A stretch of DNA of 49,788 nucleotides from Nevskia sp. Lineage in GTDB: Bacteria; Pseudomonadota; Gammaproteobacteria; Nevskiales; Nevskiaceae. The stretch covers positions 1 to 49,788 of the forward strand of contig JAQGNU010000046.1 of assembly GCA_028291645.1 (NCBI GenBank). Reading direction: 5' to 3'. A model generated the notes under the pieces. It made no database searches. It had not been told where the DNA came from and saw only the letters and a list, made by a program, of their open reading frames with translations. The position numbers were made by a program, and so were the translations under genes. Numbering within the stretch: the stretch's first letter is position 1; every line of letters starts with the position of its first letter. Positions 33,378-42,238 of this stretch are shown here, one piece after another.

Positions 33378-33520
33378 GCCTGACGGTTCCAACGCCTGCT
33401 TTCATTCACCGCTGGGTCATCGTCTGCGACGATGTCTGGTGAGGCTTGGGGGGATAAGGCCAAAACCAAGCGACTGCGCCCGGCGTTCGAGCCGACTCAT
33501 ACCAGAGGGGAATCACCTAC

Positions 33521-33793
33521 ATGAACAAAGCTGATCTTGTTGCGGCTATTGCCAGTAAGACTGACCTTTCCAAGGCAGATGCCGGCAAAGCGGTCGATGC
33601 ATTTTTTGAAGTGGTGACAAAAGCGCTGAAGAAGAACGACAAGGTTTCCTTGGTCGGTTTTGGCACCTTCGCTGTACGCAAGCGTGCAGCCCGTACTGGC
33701 CGCAATCCGAAGACTGGCGCGCCTTTGAAAATCTCCGCCAGCAAAAATCCTTCATTTAAAGCTGGTAAGGCGTTCAAAGACGCCGTAAAATGA
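33521..33793 (+). CDS. hupB: DNA-binding protein HU-beta
   Basis: A nucleoid protein of 90 residues, the standard HU length. It starts [25 protein letters not shown] and has the DNA-binding arm with [22 protein letters not shown], including the conserved Arg and Pro that intercalate in the minor groove. A strong AGAGGGGA lies ten bases before the ATG. Codon use is biased to highly expressed forms (many AAG/AAA, GCA/GCT). The order lon-hupB-ppiD is conserved; here two tRNA genes stand between hupB and ppiD. Confidence 0.98.
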   Translation: MNKADLVAAIASKTDLSKADAGKAVDAFFEVVTKALKKNDKVSLVGFGTFAVRKRAARTGRNPKTGAPLKISASKNPSFKAGKAFKDAVK

Positions 33794-33841
33794 TCGACCT
33801 TCACGGCTTCCGTAGATTTTATCGAGGCCGGGTCGTGATGG

Positions 33842-33917
33842 GGGTGCTTAGCTCAGTCGGTAGAGCATCGCCCTTACAAGGCGGGGGTCGGCGGTTCGAA
33901 CCCGTCAGCACCCACCA
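33842..33917 (+). tRNA. tRNA-Val (anticodon TAC)
   Basis: Acceptor stem GGGTGCT/AGCACCC, D arm GCTCAG...GGTAGAGC, anticodon loop CTTACAA with TAC, T arm GGTTCGAACCC, encoded CCA at 33915-33917. It lies 48 bases after hupB with no clear separate promoter, so it may be co-transcribed. Confidence 0.97.
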
Positions 33918-33952
33918 AGCATTAGAGCAAGCAGTAAAGTTGGTTCAAGCGC

Positions 33953-34029
33953 GGAGCGGTAGCTCAGTCGGTTAGAGTATCGGCCTGTCACGCCGAGGGT
34001 CGCGGGTTCGAGTCCCGTCCGCTCCGCCA
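33953..34029 (+). tRNA. tRNA-Asp (anticodon GTC)
   Basis: Acceptor stem GGAGCGG/CCGCTCC, discriminator G, D arm GCTCAGTCGGTTAGAGT, anticodon loop CTGTCAC with GTC, T arm GGTTCGAGTCC, encoded CCA at 34027-34029. The last seven bases are also part of a long inverted repeat that forms the following terminator. Confidence 0.97.
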
Positions 34030-34074
34030 CATACAAAAAAAGCGCTCTCAAGCGCTTTTTTTGTATGTGGCGGA
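34023..34074 (+). terminator. Terminator hairpin, 24-bp perfect stem overlapping the tRNA-Asp 3' end
   Basis: Bases 34023-34046 are perfectly complementary to 34051-34074 around a CTCA loop. The core is AGCGCT-CTCA-AGCGCT followed by seven T; the seven A on the left arm make it work in either direction. The outer arm includes the last seven bases of tRNA-Asp, with the discriminator and CCA. It would end the hupB-tRNA transcript. Confidence 0.85.
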
Positions 34075-34082
34075 TATGTACG

Positions 34083-34122
34083 TCCTGTACAAGACGAAGG
34101 GGTATACATCCTGTACAAGACG
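34083..34122 (+). repeat. Two-copy direct repeat upstream of ppiD
   Basis: TCCTGTACAAGACG occurs at 34083-34096 and again at 34109-34122, a 26-base period; the six bases before each copy are also similar (TGTACG and TATACA). It is followed by a short hairpin CGGCGCC-ATCCCT-GGCGCCG (34121-34140). It lies 67-106 bases before the ppiD ATG, so it could be a tandem operator or a duplicated piece. Confidence 0.6.
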
Positions 34123-34188
34123 GCGCCATCCCTGGCGCCGACTATTCACACAAGCAGCTTTTCGCCAACGTTCAGGTATAAGAGATCT

Positions 34189-36150
34189 ATGCTGCAGACC
34201 ATCCGCGACCGTCTGACCGGGCCCATCGTTTGGGTCATCATCGGCTTGATTTCGGTGCCATTCGCAATCTGGGGCATTCAGTCGTTCGAGACCGGCGATA
34301 GCGATCCGGTCGTTGCCACCGTCGGCGGCACCGGTGTGCTCGGCCTGCATTTCGGCGGCGTCGACATCACGCAGGGCCAGTTCCGCAACGAATACGAGCA
34401 GTACTATCGTCGTTTGCAGTCCTTGCAGGGCGAGAATTTCCGCGCCGATCAGATCGATGCGGTGAAGACGCGCGATCTGGTGCTGAAGGGCATGATCTCG
34501 CGCATCGTGTTCGATCAATACACGCGCAAGGCCGGCTACCGCCTCGATGACGCCGCTTTGCGCGAATTCCTGGAAACCGTGCCGCAGTTCCAGGAGAACG
34601 GTCGTTTCTCGGCGCAGCGATATCGCGACGTGCTGCTGCAGAACAGCGCGACGCCGGAGAGTTTCGAAGCGCTGCAGCGTGATCGCCTGCCGAAAGAGCA
34701 GCTACGCGATGTGGTGCTCGATAGCGCGTTCGTGTCCGCGGAAGAATCGCGGCAGGCTTGGCGACTTGCGCATCAGCAGCGCAGCTATAGCTATGTAACG
34801 CTGCCGTCGGCCAAGTATGCCGGCTCGGTCGAAGTCACCGACGCACAGATCAAGCAGTCCTACGAAGACAACAAGACGCGCTATCAGGCGCCGGAACGCA
34901 TCAAGCTGACGTATCTCGAACTCGACATTGCGGCCTTTCCGCCGGCCACCGCGCCGTCGACCGAAATTCTGAAAGCGATGTACGAAGCGCAGAAGGCGAG
35001 TGCGTTTTCGACCCCGGAAGAACGCCGCGCGAGCCACATCCTGATCAGCTTCGGCGCCGACAAGTCAGCGTCGAAGGCGCAGGCGCAGGCGCTGTACGAC
35101 AAGATCAAACAGGGTGCCGATTTCGCCGATGTGGCGAAGCAGAATTCGGATGATCCGGGTTCCAAGAACAAGGGTGGCGATCTGGGCTGGATCAAGCACG
35201 GCACGCTGACGCCGAAGTTCGAAGCGGCTTTGTTCGAGTTGAAAGCGGGCGAAGTCAGCGAGCCGGTCGAAACCGAGTTCGGCTGGCATCTGATCAAGCT
35301 AACCGAGCTGAAGCCGGCCAAGACTGCGGCGTTCGAAGATGCGGACGTGCAGAAGCAGCTGCTCGAACTCTACCGTCAGAAGGACGCCGCACAGCGTTTC
35401 TCCGACGAATCGCAGCAACTCGAACAGCTCAGCTTCGAAAATCCGAATTCGCTCGATGCCGCCGCCAAGGCGCTCAACCTGACGCCGAAGACCAGCGACT
35501 GGTTCGCTCGCAGCGGCGGCGCCGGCATTGCCGCCAATCCTACGGTGATCACCGCGGCGTTCTCACGCGAGATCACGCAGGACGGCGAGAACAGCAAGCC
35601 GATCGCAATCGACTCGACGCATCTCGTCGTCATTCGCAAGGCCGAATACGAAGCACCGCGCACGCTGGAATTGAAGGAAGTCACCGACAAGATCCGTGAC
35701 GAACTGAAGCTCAAGGCAGCCAAGGCCAAAGCCGATGCCGATGCCGCCGCGCTGGTTGCCGCCGTCAACGGTGGTCAGGCGCTCGATGTCGCGGCGAAGG
35801 CCAAGAATCTGGAAGTGGTCACGCCGGCTCCAGCCAAGCGCGATGCCAAGGAAGGTGATCAGGCACTGCTGGATGCGCTGTTCAAGATGCCGCATCCGAT
35901 CGACAACAAGCCCAGCGTCGGCAAGATCACGCTGAGCAACGGCGATGTCGCCGTAGTCGCGCTGCAATCGGTGACCGATGACGGCACACCGCCGACGCCG
36001 GGCACCACCGACTTTCAGCGCGACAGCGTGAAGTTGCGCGATGCCCAGGCCGGTTCGGAACTGGAAGCCTTCCTCGCGGCGATGGAGAAGCAGATCAAGG
36101 TGAAGCGCAAGGCCGAGCCGAATACGGACAAGGCGGAGCCGACGCCGTAA
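34189..36150 (+). CDS. ppiD: Periplasmic folding chaperone PpiD (SurA N-terminal/parvulin)
   Basis: An inner-membrane-anchored periplasmic chaperone, 653 residues, assisting proteins leaving the Sec translocon. It begins MLQTIRDRLTGPIVWVIIGL, with one membrane helix to about residue 30, then the SurA_N-like region (about 40-250), a parvulin domain from about residue 278 (RRASHILISFGAD and GGDLGWIKHGTLTPKFEAAL) and a C-terminal domain rich in Ala/Lys ending in a charged tail. The size is close to E. coli PpiD (623). Located after lon-hupB as in E. coli. Confidence 0.95.
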   Translation: MLQTIRDRLTGPIVWVIIGLISVPFAIWGIQSFETGDSDPVVATVGGTGVLGLHFGGVDITQGQFRNEYEQYYRRLQSLQGENFRADQIDAVKTRDLVLKGMISRIVFDQYTRKAGYRLDDAALREFLETVPQFQENGRFSAQRYRDVLLQNSATPESFEALQRDRLPKEQLRDVVLDSAFVSAEESRQAWRLAHQQRSYSYVTLPSAKYAGSVEVTDAQIKQSYEDNKTRYQAPERIKLTYLELDIAAFPPATAPSTEILKAMYEAQKASAFSTPEERRASHILISFGADKSASKAQAQALYDKIKQGADFADVAKQNSDDPGSKNKGGDLGWIKHGTLTPKFEAALFELKAGEVSEPVETEFGWHLIKLTELKPAKTAAFEDADVQKQLLELYRQKDAAQRFSDESQQLEQLSFENPNSLDAAAKALNLTPKTSDWFARSGGAGIAANPTVITAAFSREITQDGENSKPIAIDSTHLVVIRKAEYEAPRTLELKEVTDKIRDELKLKAAKAKADADAAALVAAVNGGQALDVAAKAKNLEVVTPAPAKRDAKEGDQALLDALFKMPHPIDNKPSVGKITLSNGDVAVVALQSVTDDGTPPTPGTTDFQRDSVKLRDAQAGSELEAFLAAMEKQIKVKRKAEPNTDKAEPTP

Positions 36151-36172
36151 GGCGCGTGCTCGCCCAACCTGA

Positions 36173-37450
<1,278 letters not shown>

Positions 37451-37481
37451 TTCAGTGCCGCAGTCATCGATCGCCGGCGAC

Positions 37482-38279
37482 CTACTCGCCGCTTTCGGAA
37501 ACGTAGGGCAGGCCGACGTTGCGATAGCCGGCATCGACGTAGATGATTTCGCCGGTAATCGCCGACGCCAGATCCGATACCAGGAAGGCGGCAGTGTTGC
37601 CGACTTCTTCGATCGTCACGTTGCGGCGCAGCGGCGAAACTTTCTCGGCAACGCTGAGCATGCCGCGGAAGCCCTTGATGCCGGCGGCTGCGAGCGTCTT
37701 GATCGGTCCGGCGGAAATGCCGTTGACGCGGATGTTCTCCGGTCCCAGTTCCGCCGCCATGTAGCGCACGTTGGCTTCGAGACTGGCCTTGGCCGGACCC
37801 ATCACGTTGTATTGCGGCACGGCACGATCGGCGCCGAGATAGGTCAGCGTCAGCAGCGCCGCAGCTCGGCCCTGCATCAGCGGCCGCGCAGCTTTGCCGA
37901 GTGCCGCGAAGCTGTAGGCCGAAATATCGTGCGCCATCGCATAGCCTTCGCGCGTCACCGTTTCCAGGTAACCACCGGCGAGCAGTTCGCGCGGTGCGAA
38001 GCCGATCGAGTGGATGACGATGTCGATGCCGCTCCAGGCATCCTTGATCGCCTTGAACACCGCTTCGATATCGGCGTCGCGGGTGACGTCCAATGGCAGC
38101 ACCAGCGACGACTTGGTCGCATGCGCCTGATCCTCGACGCGCGACTTCAACTTCTCGCCCTGATAGCTGTAAGCCAGTTCCGCGCCCTCGCGATACATTG
38201 CCTCGGCGATGCCGCTGGCGATCGAGCGCGTACTGGCGATACCCGTGATCAAAGCTTTCTTACCGCTGAGAAATCCCAT
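37482..38279 (-). CDS. fabI: Enoyl-ACP reductase FabI
   Basis: NADH-dependent enoyl-[acyl carrier protein] reductase of fatty acid elongation, 265 residues. Short-chain dehydrogenase fold with [16 protein letters not shown] as cofactor loop (FabI variant), IHSIGFAP, and the catalytic Tyr147, Tyr157 and Lys164 ([20 protein letters not shown]). The length equals E. coli FabI (262). It is 30 bases downstream of the AgmX-type gene on the same strand, so it may share the long envelope operon's transcript; I see no terminator between. It was not seen as part of an envelope machine elsewhere to my knowledge. Confidence 0.97.
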   Translation of the reverse strand: MGFLSGKKALITGIASTRSIASGIAEAMYREGAELAYSYQGEKLKSRVEDQAHATKSSLVLPLDVTRDADIEAVFKAIKDAWSGIDIVIHSIGFAPRELLAGGYLETVTREGYAMAHDISAYSFAALGKAARPLMQGRAAALLTLTYLGADRAVPQYNVMGPAKASLEANVRYMAAELGPENIRVNGISAGPIKTLAAAGIKGFRGMLSVAEKVSPLRRNVTIEEVGNTAAFLVSDLASAITGEIIYVDAGYRNVGLPYVSESGE

Positions 38280-38309
38280 CGTCTTTCTGCTTGTGGCTTG
38301 GAGGAACGA

Positions 38310-39284
38310 TCAGCCGGAGATGTAAGTCAGCGGGTAGTTCGGATCGGTGAACGGCGGCACGTTCTTGGCACCGAAGTTCATCAGCTTGACGCGCTCGATG
38401 ACTTGACGTTCAAGATCCGGATCGTGGAATGAACTCGAGATGATGGTGCAGCTGGTGACCGAGCCGTTCGGTGCGATCGTCAGGCTGAACGTGATCTTGC
38501 CGCTGTTCGCCATATCCGGATTGGCGCGCTGCGCACGCGTGAAGATCGAGGAGATCGCGCCCTTGTTACGGTCGAACACTTCCTGGATTTCGGCGCGACT
38601 GCGTCCCGCTGTACCGCTGCCGCCGGGACCATTGGCGCCTTTGCCGAAGCCGATGCCGCTGGAGACCGCACCGGTCTGCCGCGTACCGACGCCGGCGCCG
38701 CCCTGTGTGCCGGAGACACCAATCTGATTGCCGCCGATGCCGCCGCTGGCATTTCGAGCCGAGGCCGCGATCGCGTCCGGATTGCCGGCCGCACCGGCGC
38801 CCTTCGACGTCAGCGCGCCGGTGATCAAGGGCTGATCATTGACCGTCGGCAGCGTCGAATCGCGCAATCCGGCAAGCTGATCCTTCAGCGCCAGGATGCC
38901 GGACTTCTCGGCGATCTTGCGCGCTTCGACGGTTTTGTCCGGTGCCGGTTTCGGCTCTTCCTGCTTGACCGGCTTCGGCTGCTGTTTCGGTTCCGGCTTG
39001 GCCGCTTCTTTCGGCGCCGGCTTGGTCGGCTCTTCCTTGACCGGTGTCGGCGCCGGTTTCTCCGGCACTTTCGGCCGCAGCAATTCGGCGTAGCGCGTGC
39101 TGTTGAACGTCTCCGGCGGACGCTCCGGCTCGATGATCTTGATCAGCGAGAACAGGATGCCGAGGATCACCGCGGAGAGCGCGGTGATCAGCACGATACG
39201 CCGGAAGCGGCGATCGGCTTCTGCGGTCAGTGCCCAGCTTTCCCAGTGAATCTGGCGACGCAGACCGATGTTCTGTGCGCTCAT
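38310..39284 (-). CDS. AgmX/PglI C-terminal domain protein (TonB-like transducer)
   Basis: 324 residues: cytoplasmic basic N-terminus, one membrane helix at residues 30-51, a Pro/Lys/Glu-rich spacer (PKVPEKPAPTPVKEEPTKPA and on), a Gly-rich segment (about 155-225) and a C-terminal domain with EIQEVFDRNKGAISSIFTRA and GSVTSCTIISSSFHDPDLER, the AgmX/PglI C-terminal pattern related to TonB/TolA C-domains. It overlaps the preceding ExbD gene by four bases. Family members of this type include Myxococcus GltG (AgmX-related), which links an inner membrane motor to the outer envelope. The role here is inferred to be the energy transducer of the operon. Confidence 0.88.
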   Translation of the reverse strand: MSAQNIGLRRQIHWESWALTAEADRRFRRIVLITALSAVILGILFSLIKIIEPERPPETFNSTRYAELLRPKVPEKPAPTPVKEEPTKPAPKEAAKPEPKQQPKPVKQEEPKPAPDKTVEARKIAEKSGILALKDQLAGLRDSTLPTVNDQPLITGALTSKGAGAAGNPDAIAASARNASGGIGGNQIGVSGTQGGAGVGTRQTGAVSSGIGFGKGANGPGGSGTAGRSRAEIQEVFDRNKGAISSIFTRAQRANPDMANSGKITFSLTIAPNGSVTSCTIISSSFHDPDLERQVIERVKLMNFGAKNVPPFTDPNYPLTYISG

Positions 39285-39805
39285 GGTGCGCCAACCCCGC
39301 CGGCATGATGCTCAACCGACAGCGAAATCTGCGCAAACTTGGCTGCGCCGGCAGTGGCCATCAGCTTCTTGACCAGCGAGTAGGGCAGTTCCTTGTCGGC
39401 CATGATGTTGATTTCGCCGCGGGTGTCGCCCGCCACTTCGGTGCCTTCGGCCTTCACCAGCGGCACTGCTTCGAGCTGCGTTTCCAAGGTTCCGAGGATA
39501 TTGCCCACGGTTTTTTCCGCTTCTTCGACCGTCATTACGTGCGCACCCTGCAACTGGATGTCGGTCTCGGTGATGGTCAGCACCGGCACGTCGTGCGGCG
39601 GATCGTGCGTGACCGATTGCGGCAGCTGCAGCGAATGCGGCGTACGCACAGTGGCGGCACTGGTGGAGGTGATCAATAGGAAGAACACCAGCGTCGTGAA
39701 CACGTCGATCATCGACACCAGGTTCAGAGGCACGGCGTCACGTTTGGCAGCTCGCCGCATCAGGCGATTGCGCTTGTAACCGGAGCGGATGGTCTGCTTG
39801 CTCAT
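39281..39805 (-). CDS. ExbD/TolR family protein 2 of the envelope operon
   Basis: 174 residues with a longer, very basic cytoplasmic N-terminus (KRNRLMRRAAKRD) than ExbD or TolR, then a helix LVSMIDVFTTLVFFLLITS with Asp34 as the proton-linked residue. The periplasmic part ends LVKKLMATAGAAKFAQISLS. The MID-FTTLVFFLL variant is shared with the neighbouring paralogue and differs from the PLVDVMLVLL/PYIDVMLVLL of the Ton and Tol proteins in this window. It overlaps the AgmX gene start (ATGA) and follows the first ExbD by 22 bases. Two ExbD/TolR-type proteins with one channel protein recall AglR/AglS in Myxococcus. Confidence 0.9.
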   Translation of the reverse strand: MSKQTIRSGYKRNRLMRRAAKRDAVPLNLVSMIDVFTTLVFFLLITSTSAATVRTPHSLQLPQSVTHDPPHDVPVLTITETDIQLQGAHVMTVEEAEKTVGNILGTLETQLEAVPLVKAEGTEVAGDTRGEINIMADKELPYSLVKKLMATAGAAKFAQISLSVEHHAGGVGAP

Positions 39806-39827
39806 GGGGCGCGATTAAGGTTCAGAC

Positions 39828-40352
39828 TCACGGTGACGCCGCCGCGACGGGGCCTGCGTTGGGAGCGTCGCCCAGCGAGATCGCCGGGAACAAATCAAGA
39901 TCCTGCTTGCCGTCCGCGCTGCGTGCGGTACGCACCGCATCCATCACCTGGATCAAAGCGTCGTAAGGAATATTCGGTTCCAGCAGCAGCGTGATCTTGC
40001 TTTCGTCCGGCGTACGCTCTTTAACCTGCTGCAGCAAGTTGTTGAGGCCGATCAGGTCGTAACCGGTAGTGGTGTTCGGAAAAACTTTGATGGCGCCACC
40101 GCGATCACCCAGCAACAGGCTGTCGGGACGGATCACCACGCTGAGCGCGCGCGGCGGGTCTTTCGGCGGCGTTGTCGTATCGGCGGGCAGATTGACGCCG
40201 AGGATCGACACACCGATCGAGTTCACCAGCAGGAAGAAGATCAGCACCGTCAGGATGTCGATCATCGACACGATGTTGAGCTCGTTCGCGCGCTTGCGCC
40301 GCATGCTGCGCTTGAGCGAGCGACGGGTATCTCGCGAAAGACCATGCATCAT
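39828..40352 (-). CDS. ExbD/TolR family protein 1 of the envelope operon
   Basis: 174 residues, the same length as the following paralogue. Basic N-terminus (TRRSLKRSMRRKRANELN), helix IVSMIDILTVLIFFLLVNSI with Asp32, and a periplasmic domain with LLEPNIPYDALIQVMDAVR. The two ExbD-like proteins are similar in layout but diverged in sequence, which suggests distinct roles (a heterodimer with the channel) rather than a recent duplication. It sits 52 bases downstream of the channel gene. Confidence 0.9.
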   Translation of the reverse strand: MMHGLSRDTRRSLKRSMRRKRANELNIVSMIDILTVLIFFLLVNSIGVSILGVNLPADTTTPPKDPPRALSVVIRPDSLLLGDRGGAIKVFPNTTTGYDLIGLNNLLQQVKERTPDESKITLLLEPNIPYDALIQVMDAVRTARSADGKQDLDLFPAISLGDAPNAGPVAAASP

Positions 40353-40404
40353 GGCTGCGGTGCCTTTGCCACGTAGCGGCTAGCGATCTGCAATGCGACG
40401 GGCA

Positions 40405-41037
40405 TTAGCTCTTGAGGCCGAGGCTGTTGAGGAACTTCACCGAAGCCATTTCCAGGCTGTCGACCAGTTCGTCGGTCTTCGACTGCAGCCAGGAGTGCAG
40501 CAGCATGAACGGAATCGCCGTCATCAGACCGAAGGCGGTGCAGTTCATCGCTACCGACACCGAGGCGGCGAGCTGATCCTGCTTCTGGCTCGGGTTGACA
40601 TCGCCGACCGCGGCAAAACCGTGGATCAGGCCGATGATGGTGCCGAGCAGGCCGAGCAGCGTGGCGACGTTGGCGAACGTCGCCAGCCAGTGGGTGCGAC
40701 GCTCCAACTGCGGCGTCACTTCCATCAGGCTCTCTTCCATCGCGGTTTCGACTTCTTCGCGATTGGTGGCACCGCGCGAGCGCGAGATGCCGTAGCCGAG
40801 TACGCGACCGATCGCAGTGTGCGAGCCGGCGGCGAGCTTTTCGGCTTCCTCGAAGCGGCCGCTATTCACCAGCGGCAGCAGCTTGGCCCACAGCGTGCGG
40901 TTCTCGCTCTGCGCTTTTTGCAGATAGACGAAGCGCTCGATGACGATGGCCAGGCCGAACACCGCAACCACGGCGATTGGAAACATAAACGTGCCGCCAG
41001 CCTGGAAAAAAAGACTGATCTTGGCGAATAACTCCAT
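40405..41037 (-). CDS. MotA/TolQ/ExbB proton channel of the envelope operon
   Basis: 210 residues with three membrane helices: GGTFMFPIAVVAVFGLAIVIE at the N-terminus, then WLATFANVATLLGLLGTIIGLIHGFAAVG (the family signature) and AMNCTAFGLMTAIPFMLLHSWL. It has a short N-terminus and lacks the large cytoplasmic insert of MotA. A separate family member from ExbB (3.2-4.0 kb) and TolQ (10.7-11.4 kb). With the two ExbD-type proteins it would form the motor of this operon, corresponding to AglQ in the Agl-Glt comparison. Confidence 0.92.
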   Translation of the reverse strand: MELFAKISLFFQAGGTFMFPIAVVAVFGLAIVIERFVYLQKAQSENRTLWAKLLPLVNSGRFEEAEKLAAGSHTAIGRVLGYGISRSRGATNREEVETAMEESLMEVTPQLERRTHWLATFANVATLLGLLGTIIGLIHGFAAVGDVNPSQKQDQLAASVSVAMNCTAFGLMTAIPFMLLHSWLQSKTDELVDSLEMASVKFLNSLGLKS

Positions 41038-41099
41038 AACGAAATCCCCTTGCGGTTCGGTTAAGACGGGTAGCGAGTAGTGAACTGTAAATGACCGGG

Positions 41100-41522
41100 C
41101 TATTTGCCGCTGGCGAGATGCGCTTCGCGGTAGTCGGTGATGACGTTGTAGTAATTGATGCGGCGCTGGAAAGTGTCCGGATCGATCGGCGAGGTATCGA
41201 CATCGACGAAGCGCGCCGGGCGATCGAGTCCGTGCTCGGCGTAGCCGTCTTTCCAGGGCGTGATGTAGAGGCCGATCGGCGCTTCCTTGTCGCCCACCAC
41301 GGTGGTGCCGGACTCACCTTCGGCCACTGCTGCGGATGGCTGTGCCGGCGTGTCCGGCGGCGCCACCGAGATCGGGCCGGCGTCGTCGCTTGAACTGGTG
41401 ATCGAAGGCGGCGGCGCTTGCACGGTCGGGCTCGGTCCCTGCGCAATGGCACTCGCTGCGCTCAATGCGGCGGCGCTGCCGATTAGCCAGACGCTGGTGA
41501 TGATCGAAGTTGCGGTTTTCAT
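41100..41522 (-). CDS. Hypothetical secreted protein of the envelope operon
   Basis: 140 residues with signal peptide (cleavage near AASAIAQG, residue 29), a low-complexity Pro/Ser/Ala segment, and a C-terminal half with IGLYITPWKDGYAEHGLDRP and FQRRINYYNVITDYREAHLA. The RINYY-YREAHL part looks like a structured recognition region. I do not know a named family. It overlaps the TPR lipoprotein gene upstream (ATGA) and lies 62 bases before the channel gene, so it belongs to the same transcript and is probably a periplasmic component. Confidence 0.75.
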   Translation of the reverse strand: MKTATSIITSVWLIGSAAALSAASAIAQGPSPTVQAPPPSITSSSDDAGPISVAPPDTPAQPSAAVAEGESGTTVVGDKEAPIGLYITPWKDGYAEHGLDRPARFVDVDTSPIDPDTFQRRINYYNVITDYREAHLASGK

Positions 41523-42238
41523 GGTGCGGGCCTCCCGCTAGACGGCGTGACCACAGCTGGTGAAGTCGCGGCGCCAGATGGCGGGACCACAGCAGGCGGC
41601 TGCAGCTCGTTGATCCAGGCGGTCACGATCGGTTTGTTGGCTCCAGCCAGACGTTGATACTCACGGTATTGCGCAGCCGCATCCTGCGGCCGCTTCAGGT
41701 AGACGTCGTACAGAATGGCCAAGTTCAAATGCGCCCCAGCATAGTCCGGCTGCGCCGACAGCGCTTGCAGATAGGCGCGTTCGGCGCCTGCATAATCACC
41801 GCTTTCGCGATACAGAATGCCCTGCCAATCATAGGCGGTGGCGTTCTTCGGATTAGCGGCGATCGCCTTGTTGAAGCTGTTGAACGCCTTGTCACGCTGC
41901 TTGGCGCGCGCATAGACGATACCAAGATCGGTCTGCGGACCCGAAAGATTCGGGAAGTCCTTGACCAGTGCTTCGAGTGCCGCCTGCGCTTCGTCCGATT
42001 TGTGTTCGTGCATCAGCTGCAGGGCGTCCTGAAAGCGTTTGTTGGCGTCGCCCTGTATGGCGGTGTTGGCCACCGGCGCAGCCGGCGCGTTGGCGCTGGT
42101 TGCCGGCGGCGGTGGACTGCCGCTCGAGCCGCCGCGACTCGCAGGACCGGCACATGCGGCCAGGCCCGCCAGCAGCAAGGCGCCGAGCAATACCTGCGGC
42201 TGCGGCGTCATCGCGAGGATGCTAGGGGAGGGTTTCAT
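41519..42238 (-). CDS. TPR-repeat lipoprotein of the envelope operon
   Basis: 239 residues. Signal with lipobox LAGLAAC (Cys29), a Ser/Pro/Ala linker, then about four TPR units (ALQLMHEHKSDEAQAALEAL, DLGIVYARAKQRDKAFNSFN, DWQGILYRESGDYAGAERAY, NLAILYDVYLKRPQDAAAQY). The C-terminal tail is Pro-rich. It has an ATGA overlap with the next gene and a 17-base overlap with the 938-residue gene before it. It resembles the small TPR lipoprotein GltE of the Agl-Glt machine in layout; the equivalence is inferred. Confidence 0.88.
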   Translation of the reverse strand: MKPSPSILAMTPQPQVLLGALLLAGLAACAGPASRGGSSGSPPPPATSANAPAAPVANTAIQGDANKRFQDALQLMHEHKSDEAQAALEALVKDFPNLSGPQTDLGIVYARAKQRDKAFNSFNKAIAANPKNATAYDWQGILYRESGDYAGAERAYLQALSAQPDYAGAHLNLAILYDVYLKRPQDAAAQYREYQRLAGANKPIVTAWINELQPPAVVPPSGAATSPAVVTPSSGRPAP

